NCBI GenBank assembly: GCA_910592005.1
Contig: CAJVPP010002290.1
Coordinates: 1 to 15,417, forward strand
Origin: Funneliformis mosseae
Taxonomy: Eukaryota > Glomeromycota > Glomeromycetes > Glomerales > Glomeraceae
DNA: 15,417 nt
Direction of reading: 5' to 3'
Part shown: positions 1-9,489 of the stretch, piece by piece
How the letters are laid out: each line of letters opens with the position of its first letter
Numbering within the stretch: position 1 is the stretch's first letter
Position numbers and translations under genes: made by a program
Notes under the pieces: model-generated
Told to the model about the DNA's origin: nothing
What the model saw: the letters and a program-made list of their open reading frames with translations, nothing else
Database searches by the model: none

Positions 1-12
1 CGACTAAACGAT

Positions 13-36
13 ACATGTATTACATGTTTAACATGT
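13..36. repeat. Triple ACATGT palindrome, 9-bp period
   Basis: The palindromic hexamer ACATGT occurs at 13-18, 22-27 and 31-36, separated by 3-bp AT spacers, which gives an exact 9-bp period. It lies just downstream of the end of the Crinkler-like pseudogene. It could be a short tandem repeat or part of a repeat end; no function is assigned. Confidence 0.6.
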
Positions 37-59
37 ATGATATTTGGCGCAGTTGACGA

Positions 60-1140
60 TCATTTTAAGGCACAGTACAAACTGCGGCTAACACCGGCTA
101 AAAATCCGGAATCTGAAAATTTTATCAGATATCTCAAAAATTCCGGAGTTTTGAAATCCAATGTGTGCAGAAACCAATGATTGTCATAGGTGGTGAGAAT
201 ACCATACCTAAGCTCATTTTCTCCCATATAGTTATAAGTTTGCTGGATTACAGTTCTTGCATTTCTATTCGTCTGTTCACCAAATCTTGCAAAATATGCG
301 TTCTTTTAATTTCAATCACCAAGATCAAAAATTTTTCAAGATAGTGGCAAGTGAAATCTGATTTGCCATAGTATATGTTAGCGTCTTGAATAATCATAAT
401 CATCTCGTAAGTTTATTCAATGTTGAGAAATCAAAAAATACCTCAATAATCCTTTTCATTATCACCACAAATTTCAGCCTGTCAAATCTCGGTAGTTCAT
501 CAAAGCAGAAGCGACTTACTTTGAAAGAAAAACCCAAAGATAAACCCTTGATAGTGGGTCTCCATTGGCCCTTGTAGTAAGTACCCTTTGATTTTTACAT
601 TTTGGATAATATGTAACGGATAGTGGATAAGATTGCGGGGCAAATCCTTTTCCCATATTGGTAAAAGTCGAAAACAAAGTATCCAGCTTTGTGGCAAAGA
701 GCGAAAGATCAACGCCAGTTGCGTATGAGATAATGGCTTGTTGCCACAAAATTTTTGAGACATGGAGCATCTGGCGAACATGCCAACATGGACCTTCGGT
801 TTTGATAGTTAAACGGGTATCGACAGCAGGTTTCGACTGTTTCGATTTCGATACCTCCGGGTTTTGCCTGGCAACCTTAATTAGTGTGGTGAAAGGAAAG
901 TATTTCTTTCTTTTTTGGTTACAAGGAGTTCGTCTTTGTTAAAGATTTTTCAACTGAATGTCATCATCATCATGATCATCGGGAATTTGTACATCCCATA
1001 TTTCTTTAGTATACGAAGATTTTGCATTCTTTTTGATAGTGTCATTGAGCTTGCTAATAGTCTTGTTCTTAAACTTCGAAAGCATTTGCAAGTATATTCT
1101 ATGAACGACACAGATGAGAGAAATTATGGTTACTGAGCAT
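60..1140 (-). pseudogene. Degraded Crinkler (CRN)-like effector with PD-(D/E)XK-nuclease-like segment
   Basis: On the minus strand, short conserved-looking blocks appear in the right order but in different frames. ISLICVVH (1101-1124), NAFEV (1072-1086), KNKTISKL (1047-1070), EIWDVQIPDD (975-1004), KDELLVTKK (911-937) and KYFP (894-905) resemble the N-terminal Crinkler domain of Glomeromycotina and oomycete effectors. An open middle block follows down to about 516. Then SDFTC (347-361) and IEIKR (302-316) look like the D and ExK motifs of a PD-(D/E)XK nuclease fold, followed by YNYMGENELRYGILTTYD (183-236) and a TGA at 60-62. At least six frame changes separate these blocks, several at A/T runs, so the copy is almost certainly dead. 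CRN proteins are modular effectors that often carry nuclease or kinase domains; any downstream kinase domain is missing. The family call rests on remembered motif patterns. Frameshift sequencing errors are an alternative but are unlikely in this number. Confidence 0.6.
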
Positions 1141-1889
1141 TTTTTTTTTTTTGGATTATGAATGATTTTCTTTCTCTAAATCCTCAGTTACATTTCGTTT
1201 TTATTTCACCAGATTCTACAGCAATAAGCAGATTTAGCTTAGTGAATCATATAACCAATACACAATATATATTATTTACTCACTTTCCCACGTCCTTCCA
1301 GTACATCCGCAAACCGTTGCCATCACGTTCTGATTTATGAGAGAATAATGACGTTATGATACAACTTTTATTAATAAAGGAAGGATCATTTACGAATCCT
1401 CCTTTTGAATAAGAACACCTGGAGTGTGTACCAATATCCAAACTCAGTAATTCTCTGAGCAAAGCCTATTAATTCAGAATAGGAGTTTCTCTTTTCTTTT
1501 CAAATTAAAAAACGCACCTTTTTTGTTAAATCCACAAAATTTTTTTTATTCAATAACAACTTCTTTGTTGCTTCCAAGAATCTTCCAGCCCAAGTATCGA
1601 GATCATAAGTGCTTGCAAGCAATGATGGTATCGCGATGTATGTTCAAGAACCCACGATATAATGACTTTTTGTTTCGTTCTTTTATATAGTTAATAATAA
1701 TATAAGTCGAAATACAGTTCACAGGGCCTATTGTTTTGGCCAGGGTAGTTCATCATGTTAAAAATCTCTTGCTTCGTAACAAATAATAAATGGTTCTGAA
1801 TAAAAAAAAAATCAGGCAGCAGGAGAGAGTTTCGTATCCGTATGATTGGCAGCTGACATCGCCTTAATTTATTGAATAAAAATGAAGTA
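1141..1889. other. Gene-free stretch upstream of CRN remnant
   Basis: It starts with a 12-T run directly upstream of the CRN start region. Frames of about 60 codons occur on both strands (plus 1158-1340, minus 1280-1462) but show no motif. A minus-strand frame around 1560-1640 reads with coding-like composition (STYDLDTWAGRFLEATKK) but has no recognisable domain and no supportable ends. No gene is called. Confidence 0.5.
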
Positions 1890-2176
1890 ATTGTGACGTT
1901 AAAATTTATTTAATAATATCAATTAATCAGTGTTACCTCAACGTCGGCGCTCTACACTTTCGCCATATCAATATATTAAACTAAGTAAATGCCAATCAAT
2001 TAAGTATTACTGCGTAATTACGAATAATTACAAAAAATTGAATAAAATCGGAAATTAAAAAAATATACGAAGTCAAATACGTAAATCTAAAAGTTAAAAC
2101 GACGAAAGTGAAAATATCGCGAAGGGATTAAAGGTATGCAAATTATAAGAAGGGCAGTGTGGATATTAAGTTGTTT
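1890..2176. repeat. Left arm of a large inverted repeat
   Basis: This arm is the reverse complement of 11520-11776. The outer 63 bp (1890-1952, starting ATTGTGACGTTAAAAT) match 11714-11776 at 61 of 63 positions. A second block, at about 2092-2176 and containing ATATCGCGAAGG and AAGTTGTTT, also has a clear though diverged counterpart at 11520-11631. The part between is diverged with indels. No target-site duplication is visible outside the two ends. The arms may be the ends of one 9.9-kb element or two inverted copies of a dispersed repeat; the second is favoured because each arm also has a related coding remnant inside it. Confidence 0.8.
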
Positions 2177-4027
2177 AAGAATTTCCAGCTTGTATTTATA
2201 AAAAAAAATAATTATTATTAAAAATAATAAAAATAACAAATAGTGGTGATTTGATCAGAAAATTTTTGTTTTAATTAGATACAATAATTTTTTGGTTCTT
2301 TTCAAATTTTCTATAAAAATAATTAACATCGCATTATAAAGATAAAAATTACGAGGCACGTTTTTGGCATAGCGATTTTATCACATTACGATGATAATCT
2401 TTCTTGAAATTTGATTTTTAAAATAAATAATCTTTTAAATTATTGATATTTTGTGCATTGTAATGCAGTCCCCGGCTAATTGCATCTCTAGTTGCCTGAT
2501 ACGAACGAGTATGAGTGGCTTCCTTGAGACTTTGTTGAGGGTTTATTTTGTATAACGATAACAGAACGTAATGGTAAACATGTATATAGTATGAAGATCT
2601 TACTGTAGTATGTGACGTCTCGCTAGCTATTCGGCCATAAATTTTATTTCATATATTATTTTTAGCTACTTGATAAATGTAAATGTGATAATCTTTTTTA
2701 GGCAATATTTTCAGTTGCACTCTGCATAAGAATTTTTTTTTTCGTCATTAATTTATTATATTTACTTGTTGATAGAAAACAAATCCGCTAGGATATTTAC
2801 TTCGCCTCTGTTTTTATTGCGGCAACGATTGGTTGGTTTTTGGTTCTTAAAAATATTTTTTTTTTTATTTTTTATTACTGCCGCGCCAAATATTGGTGCG
2901 AATGCCGATCAAGTATAAGAAAAAAATATTTTTTTTATAGTCACTTTTTATGCCTTGATTTTTCTTCAACTATTCAAGTAAATTGTTTATCACTCGAAAC
3001 CTTTTTTTCAAAAATTTCCGGATTTTTTGAGTTTCGAATTTAGATGATGTTTATTTACAAATAAAAATTCATTTTGTTTAAGTTCAACTTTACAAAGGTC
3101 TGGTCACCTAAAATATTTCGTATTATTAGCAAAACTATTTATAAGAAAAAAGTGAGTGGCAATAAAATAATTTATAATTTTTTTCAACTTTTGATTCTAT
3201 TAAAGTTTTATCTAAACATTATTAAACTAAGATAAATTTATATACACGAAAACATCTTTCAAATGCAATTATATTTAGAAATTATATTTAGTAAGATTTT
3301 TTTTTTTAAAAAATAAATTAAGAATACATATATTCTTTGAATTATACATTTAATTACGACTCAAACTTGTAGAAAAATTAGTTACCAATTGCGAATAATT
3401 GGAAAATATTAAAATAAATTTTATGTTTAGAAAATAAATAAATTTATTTTTTTTTAAAAAAAGAGACATCACGAAAAAATTGATTACATAATTTGGTAAT
3501 ATAAATTTAAAACTATATCTGGTCCTATAGTAATATTTACTATTAAAGATTTTTTTTTGTAATTCCGATAGTTTAAATTTCTTTATAATAATATTCGATT
3601 TATTTTTATACTTTAATAACTTTAGATTATTCCCAATATTTTCGCTCAAAAACATTCTAAATTATTGTCTCTTTCATGTAACAGTTCGTTTTTTCCAAAA
3701 AAAATTATCATTTACGCTTCAAGAAATAATAAACAAATCTTTTTGTCAGAGTTCTATAAATAAATACTTTTTTCTTTGTTGTTTTTCAAGAAAGCGAGGT
3801 GTCACAGTTATAATGTATTCATTTAATTTGTCCGAATGCTAACTTAAACCGAAGTTATTAAACTTTAAAGATTTAGGATTTTTTATTAGGAAAATCGTAA
3901 TAAAAATCAGCAAATAATTAGGTTCGGCATGTAAGTTTTACAAAATCTTCAATAGTAAATTTTACTATAGTTTTGATTTTAATTAGTTGACCGCGTTACA
4001 CGGCTTATAAAGTTTCTCGCCACTCAA
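2177..4027. other. AT-rich intergenic stretch with one ORF remnant
   Basis: Apart from the minus-strand remnant at 2418-2648, nothing here is supportable. There are many A/T homopolymers. A plus-strand frame (2840-3043) and a 101-codon minus-strand frame (3350-3655) consist mostly of F, I, K, N and Y, as expected from AT-rich noncoding DNA. A relatively GC-rich patch at 2460-2640 corresponds to the remnant. Confidence 0.5.
2418..2648 (-). pseudogene. Unassigned open-frame remnant inside the left arm
   Basis: A minus-strand frame is open for 76 codons between stops, ending at TAA 2418-2420, with no credible start codon. Its GC-richest part (about 2460-2560) has coding-like content, including QSLKEATHTRSYQATRDA followed by ISRGLHYNAQ. 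The block LKEATHTRSYQA resembles LLQATNARSQEA in the plus-strand remnant at 11217-11363. Both remnants point outward toward their own inverted-repeat arm, which fits two inverted copies of one repeat family. The protein family is not recognised. It could be a fragment of a transposon protein or of a repetitive hypothetical gene; chance similarity cannot be excluded by eye. Confidence 0.3.
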
Positions 4028-4138
4028 TTAAAATATTGAAGTTAACCTAGCCCCAGCTGGAATTGGACACGGACTTCCTATATACTTTGTAACAGGATCA
4101 CAACCATCACAATCGAAGAAATATAGTATATCAATTAT
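4028..4138 (-). other. Short Cys-rich open frame, possible exon fragment
   Basis: Minus-strand frame of 36 codons ending at TAA 4028-4030 and containing FFDCDGCDPVTKYIGSPCPI then PAGARL. The four cysteines and the CPIPAG-like end are unlike the surrounding AT-rich noise and vaguely recall secreted lipid-binding (ML-type) proteins. There is no start codon, and a stop lies immediately upstream (4139-4141) with no convincing splice acceptor. It is either a fragment of a dead gene or a chance frame. Confidence 0.2.
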
Positions 4139-4146
4139 TTAACTCT

Positions 4147-4192
4147 CCGGTAACGATAAAACACGTGTTATAAACATTTTATCGAGTACCGG
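4147..4192. repeat. Hairpin CCGGTA-ACGATAAAA / TTTTATCGA-GTACCGG
   Basis: The left arm 4147-4161 and right arm 4177-4192 are complementary over CCGGTA and CGATAAAA with a one-base size difference between the segments. The 15-bp loop region contains the palindrome CACGTG (4162-4167). GC at the base of the stem is unusual for this locus. It could be a small transposon footprint or a protein-binding palindrome. Confidence 0.6.
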
Positions 4193-4384
4193 AACATTAG
4201 GATAATCAAGACAAGCTACAAATCAACATCTTTATTAATTGATGAGAATAGCAATGGAATGAGTACCAAGCAAAAGCTTTTGCGGAGGACAATCAAATAC
4301 TAGGCAGTGTCGCATATTGATCACCAAATAGAATTCTGCGTTGCTGATGTCATGTCACGCATGTTTCACAAAATTGAACACTAA
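4160..4384 (+). pseudogene. Open frame with one internal TAG, unknown protein
   Basis: A plus-strand frame runs 47 codons from after TAA 4157-4159 to TAG 4301-4303. It then continues in the same frame for 26 codons to TAA 4382-4384. Content is coding-like for this region: ENSNGMSTKQKLLRRTIKY before the stop, HIDHQIEFCVADVMSRMF after it. An ATG lies at 4259-4261. No domain is recognised. It overlaps the 4147-4192 hairpin at its 5' end. It could be a decayed gene fragment or a fortuitous frame in a less AT-rich patch. Confidence 0.22.
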
Positions 4385-4811
4385 AAAAATCGCACATATA
4401 TATCCAATTCATAATGATCAATCTTTTATGATCATTTATTCGATTCGCATAAAGATTACTTAAAATATATACTGGCTAGTTTCAGCCAAATAACGCATAG
4501 CATTGCCTTGCATTATTTTGGTTCGAATATAAAATCACCTACCCACAAAAATACAACATTTACAACTATAATCACTTTACTTCTGTTTATTTCAAGTTGT
4601 TAAAACTTTCATCAAAAAACTAGACTTAACTAATATTTGACTCCACACTTTTATCAAATAAAAATTTATTTAATTTAACAAAATAAACATATCAATTTGG
4701 ACCTCTCCAAAATAAAGCGTGCTTTTAACAGCTTATTAAGATAAATAGTGAAGATAGAATTTTTAAGCTTCTAACGAAAAAAAAATTCGATTTCTCAGCT
4801 ATTTATTCAAG
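4385..4811. other. Intergenic region upstream of the kinase
   Basis: AT-rich sequence with no supportable gene. It should contain the kinase promoter, but no clear TATA box or conserved element could be singled out among the many A/T runs. Confidence 0.4.
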
Positions 4812-6112
4812 ATGATCCCTTCTAAATTAAAAATGGTTTTTTTTTTTACGCCCTGAAAAAAATCACCCCACTAATTTAAGGGCGACTGTTGCATAACAGC
4901 TGCGCCTCAATGATTATGATGCTCGTGATTTCGACTTTCAAAACTTTACGATACAATCTATAATTGGTTCGGGTGCATTTGCTACAGTCTATGCTGCATG
5001 CTTGAAAGATACTCAAACTAAATTTGCAATTAAAAAATTCGCCGACGATTATACCGAGGAAATCATCTTAAATGAGGTTTGTTTTTACTTGTGTTGCTTT
5101 GTATAATGTTTGATATGTTAATTAGATTAATTATGTTCCTAGATTCGTTTAATGAAAATTGTGGATTATCATCCAAATATAATCAGATTTTGTGGAGTCG
5201 TAAAATTTGAAGGTAAATAAATTATGTCTTGAATTTTTTTAAAATAATAAGTTTCATATTTTTCTTTTAAATTCTTTAGAAGAAAAAAATTACTCGCTTA
5301 TTCTTGAATATGCAAATGGTGGAACCTTAGGAAAATATTTACGAGGCAATGTTAAAACTTTCAAGTGTAAATGGGAAAGTCAATTGAAATTTGCACATGA
5401 TATTGCAAGTGCTTTATCATGCTTGCATGATAATAAAATTATACATCGAGACCTTGTAGGTTTAATTATTTATATTATTACTTAATTTTATTATTTTATT
5501 ATTATATAATTAATACTTTTTTTTTAGCATCCCGGTAATATCTTAATTCATCATGGGGAAATTAAATTAGCGGATTTTGGATGTTCGCGCCTGCAAGAAT
5601 CAAATTTCTATGTCAAAGGATCACGTGGTGTAATCCCTTATATGGATCCTAATTTTTTTGAAAATCATTCGTATGATCTCACCGAAAAATCTGATATATA
5701 TAGCTTTGGAGTATTATGCTGGGAATTAACAAGTTGTTCATCACCTTTCGATTTCGAAACAACAGGCGATACTTCTATTCAGGTTAAAATTCTTAAAGGT
5801 GTAAGAGAAAATCCTATCTCAACCACAAATGGTAAATTTGTTAATCTTTATCAAAGTAAGTTTTAATATTTCTATTTTGTTAAATATTTAATCTTTTATT
5901 ACAATATAAGCTAATATTAATTATTAATAGAATGTTGGCACCATGAACCAGATGAGAGACCAGATATTTATCAAGTAATTTCGGAACTAAATAGTGTAAC
6001 CAATTCTAATTCTGAAGAAAGTGTAAGAACTGAAGGAACAGAAAATGATGTGAAGGAAGATCACTTCTTCGATTGTGATATAGTCAGATACTGTATGAAT
6101 TCAAATGTATAG
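4812..6112 (+). CDS. Protein kinase, TKL-like, fungal expanded family
   Basis: Predicted Ser/Thr or Tyr kinase of 318 residues, almost all catalytic domain. Proposed exons are 4812-4835, 4900-5076, 5143-5212, 5280-5455, 5528-5855 and 5931-6112; the introns are 64-75 bp, GT-AG and keep frame. Visible motifs: glycine loop GSGAFATVY (31-39), ATP-binding Lys53 in FAIKKF, helix-C Glu67, catalytic loop HRDLHPGNIL (146-155), DFG (165-167), activation-segment end IPYMDP, SDIYSFGVLCWE, and the C-lobe CWHHEPDERPD. All key catalytic residues are present, so it should be active. HRDLHPGN instead of HRDLKxxN is usual for the large Rhizophagus TKL-like family. A short acidic tail follows the domain. The first 8-codon exon is the weakest part: a stop (4894-4896) blocks direct upstream extension, and the preceding 64-bp intron has a CTAAT branch-like site. 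No regulatory domain is seen; the substrate is unknown. Confidence 0.9.
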
Positions 6113-6190
6113 AATTAACTAATTCTATTTTTTTTTTAGTTTTGTTAATTTTGTATAGAGTATGTTTCAACATTTACAAAGATAAAGAAA

Positions 6191-6196
6191 AATAAA
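6191..6196 (+). terminator. Likely polyadenylation signal AATAAA of the kinase gene
   Basis: AATAAA lies 79 bp downstream of the kinase stop codon in an A-rich stretch. The spacing suits a compact fungal 3' UTR, but the motif is common by chance at this base composition. Confidence 0.4.
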
Positions 6197-7136
6197 AAAA
6201 ATAGATAATTATTTATTTACTTTCTTCATCGTTCATGAATCCAACGAAATCTCAAATTTAAGGTTTGATATTACCGCCAGTAAATTTATTTTAAACTTTC
6301 GCTATCGTGAAATTAGGTTGGCGCTATTAATAACTATATATTGTCAATTTTTAAAAAAAAAACTCGCAAAAGAAATAATTAGCTTGATGTATCTTTTAAA
6401 ATATAATAATGAAATCGGTGTTTTGTGAAATAATAAACTTATCACTTTAATTATTTATTACTTCTGTCCACACTATAAAAATTCTTTAATTTTCTACATC
6501 TTTTTATTCTTTAATATTTTTCACTTATTAAAATGAGACGTAGATCAGGCGATCACTTCCTTTTTCTTTCTTACTAAAGTTAGTTTCGATTTTTTTAGGC
6601 TTTCGGACTGGATCACATAAATAATATATCTTTTTAATAATTTTCATTTATTTATTTTTTGTTTTATTTTGTTTTCGTTGTTTTCTTTCGAATTGGCCGC
6701 GTAGGTAAATTTTATCTAAATTATTTATTTTTTTAGGCGAATCGGAATTTCCCTCGCGTAACTATGTGATGAAATCACGTGGCTCATATTTTATCATCTT
6801 TCCACTTTTCATTTTTACCAAGTATTTCTTGGACAGAAATTTATTTGTTGACAAAACTCCTATATAACATGCTATTATTTGTCACCAGTATTCACGGATA
6901 ATTCTGACCGGAAACTTTTAATGCCCTGTCATTTCGTAAAGGTTATATTGGATTGCTGTTAACCGCAGCAATTAATTAGTTTTAAATTTCTCTTGCTAAT
7001 TCGGCTTGATTAATTACAATCAACAATTTTCTTTTTCAATTAATATTTTTCGGGCCTTTGATTTTTTTTGTATTATACAAATGTGAGAATGTAACTGAAC
7101 GTGACTGAAATTCAAATAATGATTCATAATATTCAA

Positions 7137-7195
7137 AAGTAAATACTCGATCTCCGAATATCGCGACGCGATATTCGATTATAATATTTTACTTA
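7137..7195. repeat. Palindrome centred on CGAATATCGCG-A-CGCGATATTCG
   Basis: A perfect 11-bp palindrome (7155-7165 and 7167-7177) with a single-base centre contains CpG-rich CGCG in an AT-rich setting. Complementarity resumes at the flanks, AAGTAAA (7137-7143) against TTTACTT (about 7189-7195), giving a 59-bp inverted structure. It could be a very short transposon derivative or a binding site for a dimeric protein. Confidence 0.6.
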
Positions 7196-7291
7196 TATGT
7201 ATCATTTCAAATCTTTATTAGATATGTAACTTATTATATGCACAAGTTTAATTATTTGTACATGGTTGGTTCAAATATAAACTGAAACGCA

Positions 7292-7432
7292 ATGAACATT
7301 ATAAACAATCGAAACCTAAGGGTTTTTTGTCTTGCAACCTTAATTGGTATTATTTATCAATTTCTATTGGCGGAAATAGACCTAAATATTACCTTTTTAA
7401 TCGGCGAAATTTTAGATAGATCAAAAAAGTAG
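7292..7432 (+). CDS. Possible 46-residue secreted or membrane peptide
   Basis: ATG 7292-7294 to TAG 7430-7432. The N-terminus has a basic stretch (NNRNLR) followed by a hydrophobic core VFCLATLIGIIYQFLLA at about residues 11-27, then a short tail containing one N-glycosylation sequon (NIT) and a basic end (DRSKK). This is the layout of a signal peptide or a single membrane anchor. No family is recognised. The end could instead continue through a splice donor at AA|GTAGTA (about 7429), making this the first exon of a longer gene, but no downstream exon was found. In AT-rich DNA hydrophobic frames arise by chance, so confidence is low. Confidence 0.3.
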   Translation: MNIINNRNLRVFCLATLIGIIYQFLLAEIDLNITFLIGEILDRSKK

Positions 7433-7487
7433 TAAATAACTTTCAAAAATAAAATTAAATATTATGAAATATTTGAAATAACCTAAG

Positions 7488-7513
7488 ATTTATGCTAAAA
7501 AAAAAGCATAAAT
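7488..7513. repeat. Perfect 9-bp hairpin with A8 loop
   Basis: ATTTATGCT (7488-7496) and AGCATAAAT (7505-7513) are exact reverse complements separated by eight A residues. This is a simple stem-loop with no poly-T tail on the plus strand, so no terminator role is proposed. Confidence 0.6.
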
Positions 7514-8477
7514 TGACATGTGACTGAAGTTTGTTTGTTATTGAAACTCAAATAATATTTTCTTTACCAATGAACAATTGTCAAGTCATCAGTAAATAAC
7601 GTATGTCATTTGCTCTTAACCTTATATAGCATTACACTAACATTAATTTAGTCAAAATTAATCATCAAAAGCTAAGACAAGTAATAATTTAGTACAGTTT
7701 AAATAGATCGCATTGTTAACTATGCAGAAGATAGCATGTGGATTTTGTTAGTACAGAAGAGGCTCCTATTTTATACTTTAATTATTATTTCAACTTTGAA
7801 CAATAATTATAATAAATATTTTTAAAAATATAAATTTATTTTGATCATTATAACTAACTCTAACTATTACAATGAAAACCTGTATTCAAATAATACATAA
7901 ACTTGAAATTTAAGTTTCGTCTGGTCTATTAGTCTTTTAACTTTTAAATTATAAAATTAGTAAATAAGCCATTAAAAATAAAAACCGAATTTCATTTTAG
8001 TAACTGTATTGATACAATGTTGGCGAATGTCCTAGAAATTAATCAAATGACATCAAATTTATTATAATTTACTCAAAATGACAAAGTTATTTAAAATATA
8101 TATCATTTGATCAAGATGGACTAATATTAAATTAGTTATGAAGTGAGTAGTCTTTAAACGTTTCATATTTGATTTTTTTTATCACAGTCTTATATTCTTA
8201 AAATGTTGAATATTAATTCATTCATTACATTTTAGAATATAGGTAAAGGTAATGAATTTAAAGTAAATAGAGTACTAAATCAATAATTAACATTAAAATA
8301 ATAGAAAATTTTCAAGAAGAATCAAAAATTGCAACAAAACATTTGTGTTTTATGGAAATGAAATCCCTATTTTTCAAGAAAAAATATAAAATAAAACTGG
8401 CTTCAGATTAAAAAAACATTATCATTTAGATTTTTATTTAGATCCTGTAGCCTAGATAAATATATTGATGTTGTTCA

Positions 8478-8545
8478 AGTGAAATAATAAGTTTAGTAAT
8501 ACAGAAATTACATTAAAGATTATATATTTACTAAATAATTTCACT
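8478..8545. repeat. Imperfect inverted repeat AGTGAAAT...TTAGTAA
   Basis: AGTGAAATAATAAGTTTAGTAA (8478-8499) pairs with TTACTAAATAATTTCACT (8528-8545), matching at both ends of the arms with a 4-nt length difference in the middle. It may be a small transposon remnant or a chance AT-rich hairpin. Confidence 0.4.
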
Positions 8546-9056
8546 GGTAATGTTTATATATGTCAATAATATAAAAGAAATACATCTAACACTCCTTGTA
8601 AATATTATATATAAACTTATTTTTTCTAAATTTTATTATACTTATCATGAGAATGAGTTAATACCTAATTAATAAAATATTATAAATATTAAAAGCTTAG
8701 TAGTTTGTTTACAAATCTACATAGTTATTTTTATAACTATAAGCCTATTTTTACCTGAAATAATTATTTTTTATTTCTCATATACGAATTTATTAATTTT
8801 ATTAGTTGATTTTCACTTCATTTAAAAAAATATATATAATTCTTTTTCATTAAGTATTATCATAAAAGTATATTATCTCTATATCTAATTTTACAGAATA
8901 AGAAATAAATCAATTTTTCAGAACTTTTTATTTATTGCTTAATGTTAATATTAGAAATCAACAAATAATTTAATGAATTGAAATACTTTTATTGTAGTAT
9001 TATATAACTAATAAAATTATATATATAGTATAAATAGTTTGAGCTTTCACCTTTAT

Positions 9057-9209
9057 TAAAGTTGCTTATCTAAATTTACTTTAGATTTAACAAAATGTTT
9101 AAATTATAGTTTTGCTAATTTTTACTAGAATTTTAATATAATTTCATTAAATTTTACTTTTTTCTATTTAAACAATTTACATAATCTTTATATTTCATTT
9201 AGCAACTTA
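9057..9209. mobile_element. Older copy of hAT-like MITE
   Basis: This copy starts TAAAGTTGCT and ends AGCAACTTA. Its interior is alignable by eye to 9490-9721: shared blocks include ATTTAACAAAAT, AATATAATTTCA-TAAATTTTAC and TTTCAT-TAG immediately before the 3' end. It is about 80 bp shorter, chiefly lacking the central part of the other copy. Flanks ACCTTTAT and ATCTTTGC agree at 5 of 8 positions, consistent with a decayed 8-bp target duplication. There is no coding capacity. Confidence 0.55.
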
Positions 9210-9489
9210 ATCTTTGCAATTTATTTATTTATAATATAATAATCTTATATAATATTTTCTTTAAAAAATGAAATTGAAGAATAGGTTTATAAATCTAAAT
9301 AAAATATGTAAAAAAATCTTTTAACTATTTTAAATGAATTATATATTAATATTAAACAAATTTCAATTTTGTATAAGATATATAAAATTATATTTGAAAT
9401 ATTTTACTAATAAGAAAATATATAAAATTTAAAAAAAATATATATTAAAAACAGAATTTTTTTTAGTAATATCAAATTTGTATTGTGAT

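Larger units (their letters stand above)
6113..7291. other. Intergenic region 3' of the kinase
   Basis: No supportable gene. Locally GC-richer patches (about 6685-6780 and 6890-6980) contain small palindromes such as GTGATgaaATCAC (6767-6779) and ATTGCTG/CAGCAAT (about 6951-6971), perhaps promoter or repeat remnants. A longer near-perfect palindrome at 7137-7195 is listed separately. Confidence 0.45.
7433..9056. other. AT-rich gene-free stretch
   Basis: No frame with recognisable coding content on either strand. AT content rises markedly after about 7800. Small inverted repeats at 7488-7513 and 8478-8545 are listed separately. Confidence 0.55.

Noticed and set aside
500..781. 93-codon minus-strand ATG frame as a separate gene
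   Set aside because: It overlaps the CRN-like remnant in another register; the register ending at 516 continues the CRN blocks, so this one is a shadow.
1158..1462. 60-codon frames on both strands upstream of the CRN remnant
   Set aside because: They overlap each other, show no motif and have no splice or promoter context.
3350..3655. 101-codon minus-strand open frame
   Set aside because: Composition is almost entirely F, I, K, L, N, S and Y from AT-rich DNA, with no motif and no supporting context.
4518..4545. TGGTTCGAATA resembling a tRNA T-loop, with complementary ATTTT/AAAAT around it
   Set aside because: No acceptor stem, D-arm or anticodon arm can be built upstream; only the T-loop-like string is present.
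7330..7345. TTGCAACCTTAATT resembling the hAT-like MITE end (also GGCAACCTTAATTA near 851-864)
   Set aside because: No matching opposite terminus, interior similarity or 8-bp duplication. One lies inside the small peptide frame and the other inside the CRN remnant.
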